From an uncultured Opitutia bacterium (lineage in GTDB: Bacteria; Verrucomicrobiota; Verrucomicrobiia; Opitutales; Opitutaceae): 64,000 bases of DNA. The number at the start of each line of letters is the position of its first letter. Positions within the stretch are counted from its first letter, which is position 1. Of this stretch, positions 26,135 through 36,800 are shown one piece after another. The stretch lies in contig CAIRCN010000006.1 in NCBI GenBank assembly GCA_903877135.1, positions 186,001 to 250,000 of the forward strand, read 5' to 3'. Made by a program: the position numbers and the translations under genes. The notes under the pieces were generated by a model. That model was not told the origin of the DNA, ran no database searches, and saw nothing but the letters and a program-made list of their open reading frames with translations.

Positions 26135-27088
26135 TTAGAGGCCCTGGCCGGCGGCGTAGTTCGTGACGAACTTGCCCCAGGTAAGGTTGTTCTTGCCGGG
26201 CTGGTGTTCCTTCGCCTTGCGGACGGCGAGACGTGCGGCGGCGTCGACCACCCAGGCAAAGTTCTTTTCGCCGACGGAGACGCGATCAGCATCGGGCGCG
26301 GGGTTGCAGAAGTCGATTGCGTAGGGGACGCCGTCGTGGATGGCGAACTCGACGGTGTTGAAATCGTAGCCGAGGTTGCGGTTGAGCGTGAGGACATCGG
26401 CGTGGACGCGGTCGAGGAGTTCCCGCGTCGGGGCGGGACGGTCGACGACGTAGCGAAGGTGGTGGGGGTTGCGCGGCTCGTAGGGCATGATGAGGACGTC
26501 CTCCCCGCCGATGCAGTAGCAGCGGAAGTAATCGTCGAACGTCACCTCGCTCTGGAGGAGCATGACGAGCTGGCCGGTCTCACCGTAGGCTTTGAAAAAC
26601 TCGTCGGGGTTGCGGACTTTGTAGACGTTTTTCCAGCCACCGCCGGAGTGAGGCTTAAAATAGGCGGGCCAGCCGATGTAGGCGAAAATGCCCTCCCAAT
26701 CGAGCGGGTAGGCGAGATTGCTGAAGGACGCGGGGCCGCAGTCGGGCGGCATCTCCTTCGAGGGGAGGATGACGGTTTTCGGGACGGCGACGCCGAGTTT
26801 GGTGGCGAGGCAATTGTTGAAAAACTTTTCGTCGGCGGACCACCAAAAGGGGTTGTTGATGACGGCGGTACCGTTGAGCGCGGCGTTCTTCAGGTAGGCT
26901 CGGTAGAACGGCACGTCCTGCGAGATGCGGTCGATGACGACGGCGTATTCCGTGGGGTCGCCCTGAATGACCTTGTTGAGCGTGACGGGCTCGGCGACGA
27001 TGCCGGGCTCGTCCATGGCGTTGATGCGTTCGACGAACGCCTGCGGGAAGGTGCGCTCTTTGCCGTGGAGGATGCCGATGATTCTCAT
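26135..27088 (-). CDS. RimK-like ATP-grasp ligase
   Basis: A 317-residue ATP-grasp protein. The order of motifs fits RimK/glutathione-synthetase-like enzymes: an N-terminal Rossmann-like part (RIIGILHGKERTFP), GWPAYFKPHSGGGWKNV (ATP-binding Lys and Gly-rich loop), and at the end NTVEFAIHDGVPYAIDFCNPAPDAD, carrying the metal-binding Glu and Asn. It forms amide bonds via an acyl phosphate in the cytosol. It starts 21 bases after the esterase stop. With the GCS2 enzyme and the second ATP-grasp-like protein in the same run, it probably builds a short peptide or modified amino acid. The substrates are not identifiable. Confidence 0.85.
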   Translation of the reverse strand: MRIIGILHGKERTFPQAFVERINAMDEPGIVAEPVTLNKVIQGDPTEYAVVIDRISQDVPFYRAYLKNAALNGTAVINNPFWWSADEKFFNNCLATKLGVAVPKTVILPSKEMPPDCGPASFSNLAYPLDWEGIFAYIGWPAYFKPHSGGGWKNVYKVRNPDEFFKAYGETGQLVMLLQSEVTFDDYFRCYCIGGEDVLIMPYEPRNPHHLRYVVDRPAPTRELLDRVHADVLTLNRNLGYDFNTVEFAIHDGVPYAIDFCNPAPDADRVSVGEKNFAWVVDAAARLAVRKAKEHQPGKNNLTWGKFVTNYAAGQGL

Positions 27089-27109
27089 GGGGTGGGGAGT
27101 GAGGACGGG

Positions 27110-27832
27110 TCAGCCTTTGATCAAGCCGAGATATTGGGGCAGCATGTCGCGCCAGTAGTTCCAGTCGTGGCCGCACGATTTACGGTCGTCGAGGAAGTGC
27201 GGGATGCCCCGGGCGTGGAGGATGGCGGAGAGGGCGAGGTTGCGGTCGCGGCAGTTGTCGCGGTCGCCGGTGCCGAGCACGATGCCCATCTGGCGGATCT
27301 GGGCGAGGAGCGTGGGGTCGGCGAGGTTGGGGAGGTAGTCGACGGGATTATTGAAATAGCAGTTGTCGTCGTAATAGCCGTCGAGGAAGGAGCGGACGTC
27401 AAAGGAGCCGCTCAGGCTGAACATGTAACCGACCTTGTTGGGATGGCGGAACGCGAAGTTGGCGGCGTGATAGCCGCCGAAGCTCGCGCCGGCCACGCAG
27501 ACACGGTCGCGGCCCGTGTCGCGGCAGGCGAGTGGCACGAGATCGTGTAGGATGACGTTTTCGTAGGCGAGGTGCGTGCGGACCCGGTCGGCGGGATGGA
27601 TGGACTTGTTATACCAGCTCTGCTCGTCGATGCCGTCGGGGCAGTAGACTTTCACGCGGCCGGAATCGACAAACGCCGCGACCGAGTCGATCAGGTGAAA
27701 GTCCTTGTTTTGATAATAGCGGCCGAGCGAAGTGGGGAAGATGATCACCGGGTAGCCCGCGTGGCCGAACGTGAGCATCTCGAACTCACGACTCAGATGG
27801 GGCGTATGCCAGCGGATGTAATCTTCCTTCAT
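27110..27832 (-). CDS. Alpha/beta-hydrolase esterase (COG4947-like)
   Basis: A 240-residue alpha/beta hydrolase. The nucleophile elbow is GASFGG (Ser117), with a later Asp region (GTGDRDNCRD) and His (SCGHDWNYW) completing a triad. There is no signal peptide. It resembles the esterases often seen next to RimK-like and YbdK-type ligases. It is the first gene of the minus-strand block, with a second esterase divergent 108 bases away. It could hydrolyse or transfer an acyl group of the ligase product; this is inferred from context. Confidence 0.75.
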   Translation of the reverse strand: MKEDYIRWHTPHLSREFEMLTFGHAGYPVIIFPTSLGRYYQNKDFHLIDSVAAFVDSGRVKVYCPDGIDEQSWYNKSIHPADRVRTHLAYENVILHDLVPLACRDTGRDRVCVAGASFGGYHAANFAFRHPNKVGYMFSLSGSFDVRSFLDGYYDDNCYFNNPVDYLPNLADPTLLAQIRQMGIVLGTGDRDNCRDRNLALSAILHARGIPHFLDDRKSCGHDWNYWRDMLPQYLGLIKG

Positions 27833-27940
27833 GCCGGGTGGGTGGGCGGGAAGAGAACAGGGTTTGCGCCCGGTGGCAATGCTCGCGGGCCGAAAACCGC
27901 TTGGCTTCAGGCAAACGCTCGCGCTTGCTCCTGCGCTCCC

Positions 27941-28750
27941 ATGGCCACCCGCCCTTCATCACCCGATGGCACGCTCCGACTGCACCGCCGGTTCCCGTCG
28001 CGCGTGCTCGGCAACCTGCGCGACGTGGTGGTGTGGCTGCCGCCGGGCGTCGATGGCCGTCGGTGCCGGCATCCGGCCGTCTATTTTCAGGACGGGCAGA
28101 ACATTTTCGACCCGCTGACGGCATTCTTGGGCAACGCGTGGCATGCCGGGCGCACGGCGGCGGAGTTGATCCGCGCGGGCGAGATCGTGCCACCGATCAT
28201 GGTGGGTATCTACAACGCCGGCTTCGGCCGGATGGACGAATACGCGCCGACGCGTGGCGCATTTTCCGGGTGGGACGGCGAAGCGTGCCGCAGCCGCGGG
28301 CTGGCGCGGCGCTATGCGCGGTTCGTCGCGGCGGAAGTGAAGCCGTTCATCGATGCGCGCTATCCAACGCTGCCGGGGCCGGAGCACACCGCGGTCGTCG
28401 GCTCGTCAATGGGCGGGTTGGCGGCGCTCTACGTCGCGCTGTGGCACCCGAGCGTGTTTGGCGCGGCGGGGCTGCTGTCGCCCTCGGTGTGGTGGGATGA
28501 TGGCGCGGCGATGAGATTTGTCGCGGCCCTGAAGAAGAAACCGGCGGTGCGGCTGTGGCTCGACACGGGCACGGCCGAGCCGGGCTGGGAAAAAGCGCGA
28601 CTGATGCGCGACGCGCTCGTCGCCCGCGGCTGGTGCGAAGGCGTCGATCTGCGCTACCTCGAGCACGAGGGCGCCGAGCACAAGGAGGCGGCGTGGGCGG
28701 CGCGCACCGGGCCGCTGTTGCGGTGGCTGTGGCCGGCGCGGGCGCTGTAG
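27941..28750 (+). CDS. Putative esterase (PF00756/IroE type)
   Basis: A 269-residue alpha/beta hydrolase of the putative esterase family. VWLPPGVDGRR and VYFQDGQNIFDP are the usual opening, VGSSMGGLAALYVA holds nucleophile Ser156, and GLLSPSVWWDD follows. The C-terminal EHEGAEHKEAAW gives the His. The start at 27941 (MATRPSSPDG) was chosen because the frame remains open to 27572 only through the antisense of the divergent esterase. No signal peptide is evident. It shares a promoter region with the ligase block and may act on the same product. Confidence 0.75.
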   Translation: MATRPSSPDGTLRLHRRFPSRVLGNLRDVVVWLPPGVDGRRCRHPAVYFQDGQNIFDPLTAFLGNAWHAGRTAAELIRAGEIVPPIMVGIYNAGFGRMDEYAPTRGAFSGWDGEACRSRGLARRYARFVAAEVKPFIDARYPTLPGPEHTAVVGSSMGGLAALYVALWHPSVFGAAGLLSPSVWWDDGAAMRFVAALKKKPAVRLWLDTGTAEPGWEKARLMRDALVARGWCEGVDLRYLEHEGAEHKEAAWAARTGPLLRWLWPARAL

Positions 28751-28822
28751 GGCGCGGTCGCCGAACAGCGCCGGTTACGCCAGCGAGAACTGAAGGCGGC
28801 GGGGTTCGGCGACCCCGCCCTA
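28748..28822. repeat. 19-bp inverted repeat between convergent genes
   Basis: The left arm TAGGGCGCGGTCGCCGAAC (28748-28766) includes the esterase stop codon, and the right arm GTTCGGCGACCCCGCCCTA ends at 28822. They pair at 18 of 19 positions. The right arm also sits in an 8-bp hairpin of its own (GGCGGGGT/ACCCCGCC, 28798-28819). The position between two stop codons suits a bidirectional terminator; the sequence style also suits a REP-like dispersed element. Confidence 0.6.
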
Positions 28823-28832
28823 CCTCCTCATT

Positions 28833-30497
28833 TCAATCGAGGCCGGTGACGTTCACATCGTTCGCATACTCGATGGCGAACTTTACGGTCAGCTCGCGCT
28901 TTTCGGCGGGCTTGAGGTCGAGTGTCCACTTGAGCGTGCCGTCGTCGGTGGGTTTCACGTCTTTCGCGTCGGGCGCGTGTTGTTTCACGATGATTTTTTC
29001 GTTGCGCGAAACCGGAATCTGATCGGCGACGATCACGCGCTCGGCGGTCTTCTTGTTGTTCTGGATCGTGATCAGATATTCGTAGGTGATGCGCTTGCCG
29101 GAGTTGGTCAGGCCGGTGTCTTCGGTGAATTTGTTCACGCGCTTGTGCTTCACGGAAATCCCCTCGTCGGCACCGAGCGCGAGGTCGAACTTTTCGCCGG
29201 CCATGACAGTGCGCAGGCTGCTGGTGGCGACAAAGGTGCCGTCAAGAAAGACGTTCATCGGGCCGGCGAGCAGAGGGAACGCGGAGGAGTTGACGACCTT
29301 CGCGGTGAGGAAGGCCGAGGCGAGGCGCTTCGGCACGGTGAGATATTCGGGGCTGGCGGTGAGTTGGGCGGAGGTGATCGGGACTTTCTGCGGGGAGTTG
29401 TCGCTCGGCACGCTGGCGGCGGTGGCGATCTTGAACGAGGCGCTGGTCGCGCCGGCCTCGATGGTGGCGACGGCCTGTTCGGCGAGGCGCATCTCGGGCG
29501 CGGGGGCGTTGCTGGTGAGGGTCTGCATGTTGACTGCACCGCTTACAAGGATTGGGCTACGGGCTTTTGAGAACATCACGCGCTGTTCTTGCATAACCGT
29601 AGCCATAGGTTCCGGTCGCGGCAGAAACACATCGACATTCCACGGTGACAGCACCGGCGCGGCGCCGCCGAGGCTCGGGCGCGCGGTCGAGAGCGTGAGG
29701 GCGACGTCTTTCCAATCCTCGCCGGTGCTCTGGCGGACAAGTCCGAAATAGCCGAGCGCCACGGTGCGGTCGCCGCTCGCCACGCGGGCGTCGTAGTTGG
29801 GCGACCAACTGGCGCCGGGCACGGCGTAGGAGAGCGCGACCTCCAGTTTGCCGGCCTGCGCGGCGGCCACGCGCACAGTGACGGACTTGTAGCTCTTGCC
29901 GCCGCCGCCGCGGAGTTCGTTGAGCTGGTTTTGGACGGTGGTGATTTTGTTCTGCAACTCCTCGCGCTGCTCGTCGAGCGAGGCCTGCTCGGCGGCGATT
30001 TTGGTTTTCTGCTCGGAGAGATAGCCGAGCGAGGCGGTGAACTGGTTGAGCTCGGGCCGCGGCACGTCCTTGGCCGGCGGGGCGAAGAGCGCGGTTTCCA
30101 TGCGCCCGAGCATGCTACCCTGGGCCTCGAGCACGCCCTTGCGGTCATCGAGGGCGCGCTGCTGTTTGCCGAGGCCCTTGAGCTGATCCTCGAGTTCTTT
30201 GACGCGGGTGTTGGGGGTGAAGTCGACGTAGATCTGCCGGGCGCTGACGTCGAGGATGGTGGCCTGGGTGGTGCCTTTGCCGCTGACTTGCAGAGAGTGT
30301 TCGTTGAGCGTTTGGGGAAGGTTAGTGAAGACCAGTTCGGCGGTGCCTACGAACAGTTCTACGCTGGCGGTGCGGGTGACGACGGCGCGGTCGGTGTAAA
30401 CGGTGACGGAGGTGATGGAGGAATCGACCGGCATGGGGGCGGCGAGGGCGGCTGACGTGGCGCTGGTCAGGCCAAGAACGAAGGAGAGGAGTTTCAT
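28833..30497 (-). CDS. DUF4139 / mucoidy inhibitor A-like exported protein
   Basis: A 554-residue protein with a signal peptide (MKLLSFVLGLTSATSAALA). An N-terminal beta domain (SSITSVTVYTDRAVVTRTASVEL) is the DUF4140-type start. A coiled coil follows (about 95-205; RVKELEDQLKGLGKQQRALDD to QNKITTVQNQLNELRGG), then the DUF4139 domain (LEVALSYAVPGASWSPNYDARV to the C terminus, ending ELTVKFAIEYANDVNVTGLD). Members are envelope or secreted proteins of unclear function. The ATG at 30497 was chosen because it precedes the signal peptide directly. It is convergent with the esterase and divergent from the delta-60 gene. Confidence 0.8.
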   Translation of the reverse strand: MKLLSFVLGLTSATSAALAAPMPVDSSITSVTVYTDRAVVTRTASVELFVGTAELVFTNLPQTLNEHSLQVSGKGTTQATILDVSARQIYVDFTPNTRVKELEDQLKGLGKQQRALDDRKGVLEAQGSMLGRMETALFAPPAKDVPRPELNQFTASLGYLSEQKTKIAAEQASLDEQREELQNKITTVQNQLNELRGGGGKSYKSVTVRVAAAQAGKLEVALSYAVPGASWSPNYDARVASGDRTVALGYFGLVRQSTGEDWKDVALTLSTARPSLGGAAPVLSPWNVDVFLPRPEPMATVMQEQRVMFSKARSPILVSGAVNMQTLTSNAPAPEMRLAEQAVATIEAGATSASFKIATAASVPSDNSPQKVPITSAQLTASPEYLTVPKRLASAFLTAKVVNSSAFPLLAGPMNVFLDGTFVATSSLRTVMAGEKFDLALGADEGISVKHKRVNKFTEDTGLTNSGKRITYEYLITIQNNKKTAERVIVADQIPVSRNEKIIVKQHAPDAKDVKPTDDGTLKWTLDLKPAEKRELTVKFAIEYANDVNVTGLD

Positions 30498-30801
30498 GAT
30501 AAGGTGATTAGACTGCATAACGCGGTAAACGCTCCAATCCCGAAAAACTTAGGCCCAATCGCGCAAACACCGCCGATGCCCCGTCATTTTCCCGGAACCA
30601 AGGTGGCGGGGACGCACACTAAGCGCCCGGTGACAGCTTTATCCCGGGGTCAGACAAATTGCAGATTGGCGCAGGCGGGAGCTTGCTTAAAGCACGGCGT
30701 CCGGCTTTGCATACCCCCTCGTTTAGCGAAGAAACGTTGCAGCTTCCGGCTGCCCGTGTCTGCCTAGACGCCCTTTCGACTCTTCGTAATCCGATTTTCT
30801 C
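30498..30801. other. Divergent intergenic region before the delta-60 gene
   Basis: About 300 bases without a gene, between two divergent exported-protein genes; both promoters should lie here. I see no recognisable riboswitch, operator or strong -35/-10 pair. Its lower GC than the flanking genes fits a regulatory region. Confidence 0.5.
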
Positions 30802-33800
30802 ATGCTCACTGTTTCAGTTTTTCGCTCCCTTTGGCGTCGCTTCGGCCTCGCTGTTTTGGCGCTGTGCGCGCCCGCGCTCTTTGGCCAGACCCCGGCGGTA
30901 GCCGACGGTTTCGACCCAAACATTAACGGCGTCGTGAATGGCGTGGTCGTGCAGCCCAACGGTCAAATCCTAGTCGCAGGTCTTTTCAGCACAATCTGGC
31001 CTGTTGGTTATCCCGGCTGGGTGACGCGCAACAACATCGCTCGGCTCAACCGCGACGGCACGGTCGATCCCACGTTTGATCCCAACGTCAACGGTCAGAT
31101 CAGCGCGCTTGTCCTCCAACCCGATGGCCGGATTCTGATCGCCGGCAAATTCACCACCGTGCAGCCCAACGGCACCGCCACGGCTACGACGCGCAACCGC
31201 ATCGCACGCCTAAACGCGGATGGCACCCTTGATCCCACCTTCGACCCCAACACAGGTGGTTCGCTCACTCCGCAAGTCAACGCCCTCTCGCTCCAAGCCG
31301 ACGGCAAGATTCTGGTCGGTGGTGGCTTCACGACGCTCCAGCCCAACGGCGCGGCCGCGCCCACGACACGCAACCACCTCGCTCGCCTCAACGCCGACGG
31401 CACGCTCGACGCCACATTCGACCCCAACGCCAACGGCATGGTGTGGGCCTTCGCGCTTCAGCGTGACGGTAAGATTCTGGTCGGTGGCGGCTTCACCGCG
31501 CTCCAGCCCAATGGCGCGGCTGCGTCCGTCACGCGCAACCGCATCGCGCGCCTCAACCCCGATGGCACGATCGATTATAGCTTCGACCCCAACGCCGACA
31601 ACGTCGTCGCGGCAATCGCTGTGCAGGCTGACGACCGGATCGTGATCGGCGGAAACTTCGTTACCCTCACACCCAACAGCCTGGGGGTTGTGACGTATCG
31701 CAACCGTCTCGCCGGACTCAATTCCGATGGCACCGTGGATGCGAATTTTGCGCCCGATGTGAATGGCAACGTCGCCATGCTCGCCATTCAGCCGGACGGC
31801 CGCCTGCTGGTGGGTGGCTATTTCACGACGATGCGGACCAACAGCACCACTCTACCGGTTTCGCGCGGCTTTGTCGGCCGCTTCAACACCGATGGCACGC
31901 TCGATACCACCTTCAACCCGAATGCTAACTACGTCGTCCTCGCGGCGGCTTTCCAGGCCGACGGCCGGATCCTGCTCGCCGGCAATTTCACCACGATCTT
32001 CCCCAACGCCCTCAACACCCCGACCACGCGCAACCACCTTGCCCGGATCAATGCCGACAGCGGCCTGGACAAGACCTTCGCGCCTGACACCAGCGGCCGT
32101 CCTGTTGCCGTTGCCCTGCAGCCGGATGGCAAGCTGCTTGTTGCGGGCACCTTCACCAGCATCGCCGGCGTCACCCGGCAGGGTATGGCCCGCCTCAACG
32201 CCGACGGCACGCTCGATCTCACCTTCAACCCCAAAATCAACGGCCCGGTGCGGGTCATGTTGGTGCAGGCCGACGGCAGGATTATGATCGGCGGCACCTT
32301 CACCTCGATTGCCGACACAGCGCGCTACAACCTCGCGCGCCTCAACGCCGACGGCACGCTCGATACCGCTTTCAACCCAAATCCCGACGGCCAGATCTAC
32401 TCTCTAGCCCAGCAGTCTGACGGTCAGATCATTTTGGGCGGTACCTTCAGCCAGATCACCCGCCACAACAATGTTAACCTCAACGTGGCGCCCAGCACCG
32501 ACACCGACATACGCTATCGCGCCAACATCGCGCGCATCAAACTGGACGGCACGCTGGACGACAACTTCTTTCCGACCACCGATGGTGGCGTGGCGGTCAT
32601 AAAAATACTCTCCGACGGCCGGATTCTCATCGGTGGCTCATTCTCCACGCTCACCCCGAACGGGGCCTACTCCGCCACGGCGAACAGCGGCATCGCGCGC
32701 CTCAACGCCGACGGCACCCTTTCCCTAGGCTTCAACCCCACGCCTGACAGTTCCGTCCTTGCCATCGCGTTGCAGGCCGACGGCAAGATTATCATCGGCG
32801 GCAATTTCAAGAGCGTGTCGCTCTACAACAACGAGCTCGACCCCAAAGTCCCCACCAACCCCTACCGCGCTCCCCGCAACCACCTCGCCCGCATCAATGT
32901 CGACGGCACGCTCGACACCACCTACGACCCCAACCTCAACGGCATGGTCCTCAGCGCCGTCCTGCAGTCCGATGGCAAACTAATCATCGGCGGCAATTTC
33001 ACCACCCTGACGCCCAACGGTGCTCCAGACTGGACACTGCGAAAATATTTCGCCCGCCTCAACTCTGATGGCACGGTTGACCCTGGCTTCGACCCCTTCC
33101 TCAACGAGACTTCCGACAATCAAGTCAACTCCATCGCCCTGCAGAGCGACGGAAAAATGGTCATCGTGGGCGGCTTCACATCGATGCAGCCCATCGGTTC
33201 CAGTGCGCCGACCGCGCGCACCCACATTGCGCGCATCACCGCCGCGGGCACCGTTGACACCACCTTCAACCCCTCTGTCTCAGGCCAGTTCTCCGCGCAG
33301 ATCAACGCCCTTGCCTTGCAGAGCGACGGCAAGATTCTCGCGGGTGGCCAGTTCTCCGGCTTTGGCGGCAGTCTCAGCACCAACCTTACGCGCTTCCTGG
33401 CCGACAGCTCACCCGACACCGCCTTTGTGCCCTCGATTGACGGCCCGGTCAATGCCCTCCTAACGCCTCCAGCCGGACAGGGGGTGGCCACGCAGAGCAG
33501 TGGCTTTGCCTGGCTCAGGAGCGACGGTCACCTAAACCCCAATTTTGTCTCAACAATCACCAACCGCATCACCGGTCAGGTCAATGCCATCGCCGTGCAG
33601 AGTGATGGCAAGATTCTGGTTGGCGGGGGATTCACCACAAATAATTCGGCTGCTGGCAGCAACTTCGTCCGCTTTAACCCCGACGGCACGCTCGATCTCG
33701 GCTTTGTGCCCAATCCCGACAGCTACGTCCAGGCAATCGCAGTGCAGGCCGACGGCAAGATTCTCGTGGGCGGCACTTTCCTAAACATCGCCGGCGTTGC

Positions 33801-36800
33801 CCGCAATTACATCGCCCGACTCAACTCCGACGGTTCGGCCGACGCCACCTATGATCCCCACCCCAACGCCCAAATCAGTCAGATTTTGATTCAACCCAGC
33901 GACGGCAAGGCCATAGTCTGCGGTTATTTCGACACGTTCCTACCCAATGGTGCCACCGTCGTGGTATCCCGAGGCTACGTTGCCCGGCTGAAAACCGATG
34001 GCACGGTCGACAGTCCCTTCGATCCGGGTCCAAATTTCCAGGCTGTAGCCCTCGCCTTGCAGCCGGATGGCAAGGTGCTCCTCGGCGGCTATTTCACGAC
34101 GCTCAAATCCAACGGCGCCTCCACCGCGGTCGCGCGCAACCACGTTGCCCGCGTCAATGCTGACGGCTCGCTCGACACCGTCTTCGACCCCAATGCCAGC
34201 AGCTACGTCACCACCATCGCGGTGCAGCCAGACGGCAAGGTGCTCCTCGGCGGTCTCTTTACCACGCTCCAGCCGAATGGCGCCGCGACAACTACCGCCC
34301 GCAGCGGCATCGCCAGGGTCAACTCCGATGGCACACTCGACAGTTCCGCGTTCGATCCCGAAGTTGCAGGCGGTGGCGTCAACAGCATCGCCCTCCAGTC
34401 CGACGGCAAGATCATCATCGGCGGAGATTTCCTCCAACTGCGGCCCAACGGTGCTCTTTTTTCTAGCACTCGCAACCACCTAGCCCGCCTCAACTCCGAC
34501 GGCACTGTCGATTCCGGCTTCGATCCCAACGCTGACGGCTCGATCTCGGTGGTTGTGCTGCGGCCCGACGGCTCGGTGCTGATCGGCGGCATATTCACAA
34601 GCCTGCAGCCCAGCGGCTCGATTATGGTCGGCGGCGCCTTTGCCAACGTCGATGGCATCGTCGCGGCAAACCTCACGCTCCTCAATTCCGATGGCACCAT
34701 CAACAGCACCTTCCTCCCCAATCCGAACGGCGCCGTTTACGCGCTCATACTCAAGCCCGATGGCAGCACGTTGGTCGGTGGCGCCTTCACCACCATCTCC
34801 GGAGCCGCGCGCACCAGCCTCGCCCGCTACCTGACTGACAACACGCTCGACCCCGTCTTCGCCCCCAGTGTCAACGGTACTGTCAACGCCTTGGCACTGC
34901 AAAGCGACGGCCGCCTGATCCTTGGCGGCGCATTCACTAGCGTCGGCGGCGCGGCACACAGCTACCTCGCGCGCCTCAACGCCGACAACACCGTCGATAC
35001 CTCCTTCAGCCCTTCCGTCAACGGCGCGGTCAGCACCATCCTCCTCCAGTCCGACGGCAAGTTCCTCCTCACCGTCAAAACCGGCGCCGCCAACCAGCTC
35101 GTGCGCCTCAACGCCGACGGTTCAGTTGACGGCAGCTTTAGCGTCACCTCCGACGGCAGCGTCAACGCGGTCGGCTTGCGCACCGACGGGCTGATCTATG
35201 TTGGCGGCACCTTCTCGGCCATTGGCGGGGTCAGCGTCACCCGCCTTGCGCGGCTCACCGCGTCGGGTGCGGTCGACGCGACATTCAACCCCGGTCTGGA
35301 CGGAGCGGTCAGCAGCCTCGCGCTGCAGTCCGACGGCAAGGTTATCGCCGGGGGCGGTTTCACCACGGTCAGTGGCCTCCCACGGCAGGGGCTGGCCCGC
35401 TTCTCTACCTCAGTCCCCGCCACCGACAACATCACGGTGTCGAGCGATCTTACCACTGTCACCCTCGTGCGCGGCGGTAGCAGCCCGCAACTTGGCGGCG
35501 TGACATTTGAAATATCCACCGATGACCGCGTCTGGACCAACCTCGGTCAGGTCAGCCGCGTCGGCACCACTGGCAACTGGCAGTGCACCGGCCTCAGCCT
35601 GCCGGCACGGATGTATTTCTTTGTCCGGGCACTTGAGATCCTGCCGGCCACGCAATACGCCTCCAGCGGCCTCTTCCAGGTGGAGCGCGCATTCTACGCC
35701 CGCCCGCTGCCGAGCTTCACCAGCCCGACCGCCGTCAGCGCCACCGTCGGCTCCGGCTTTTACTACGTCTCCGCGACGCTGCAAAATCCCACCAGCTTCG
35801 CCGCCACTGGCCTGCCTGCCGGCCTCACGATCGATTCCTCCAGCGGTATCATCTCTGGTACGCCCACGCAGTCCGGCGCCTTCGCCGTCACCCTCCAGGC
35901 CACCAACGACTCTGGCACCGGCACCGCCACGCTCACTCTGATCGTGGCCCCTGCGGGTCCCCCGCCGACCGACGCGCGTTTCGTCAACCTCTCCACCAGC
36001 GTCTTCGTGGACAGCACCAGCCCGGTCATCTCCGGCTTCGTCATCTCCGGCTCGGAGCCCCGTAGCGTGCTCCTCCGCGCGGTCGGTCCGGGTTTGAGCA
36101 GCTTTGTGTCCAACACGGTCCTCACCAACCCGCGCCTAGACCTCTTTGACAACCGCACCGGCAGTCTCCTCCTCACCAGCGTCGGATGGGGTGGCAGCAC
36201 CCAGCTCTCGACGTTGTTTGCCCGTCTGGGTGCGTTCCCGCTAAACAAGAGCAGCACTGACTCCGCCGCAGTGGTGACTCTCCCGCCAGGGCTCTACTCG
36301 ATCGTCGTGTCCGATGCCGGCACCGGCAGCACCGGCGGCTTGGTGCTGGCCGAGGTTTACGATGCCAGTGGCGATCCCACGCAGGGGGCCGCGCGGCTCG
36401 TCAATCTCTCCTCCCGCGGCTTCATCAACGCCGGCAACAGCGTCCTCACCGGAGGCTTTGTGATCACAGGCAACACCACGAAAACCGTCCTCATCCGCGG
36501 CATCGGTCCAGCGCTTGCGCGCTACGGAGTGCCCGGCGTGCTCTCCGACCCGATCATCAGCGTCTTCGACAACCAAGGCCACTTCCTGGCGCAGAACAAT
36601 GACTGGCAGACGCCCGTCACCATCAGTTCCACCTATCCTGCGGCCACCGGCGCGCAAATCGCCGCCGCGGCGACGACCACCGGCGCCTTCCCGCTCGACT
36701 CTGGCAGCAAGGATGCCTCGGTGCTGATCACGCTGGCGCCCGGCGTCTATTCCGCCCAAGTCGTCGGCGCCACCGGCGCCACGGGTGCGACGATGGTGGA

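Noticed and set aside
30900-35400. Repeated DNA considered as a CRISPR array or tandem repeat locus
   Set aside because: The repeats are coding units of a delta-60 protein, with variable DNA and constant protein motifs; there are no spacers or cas genes.
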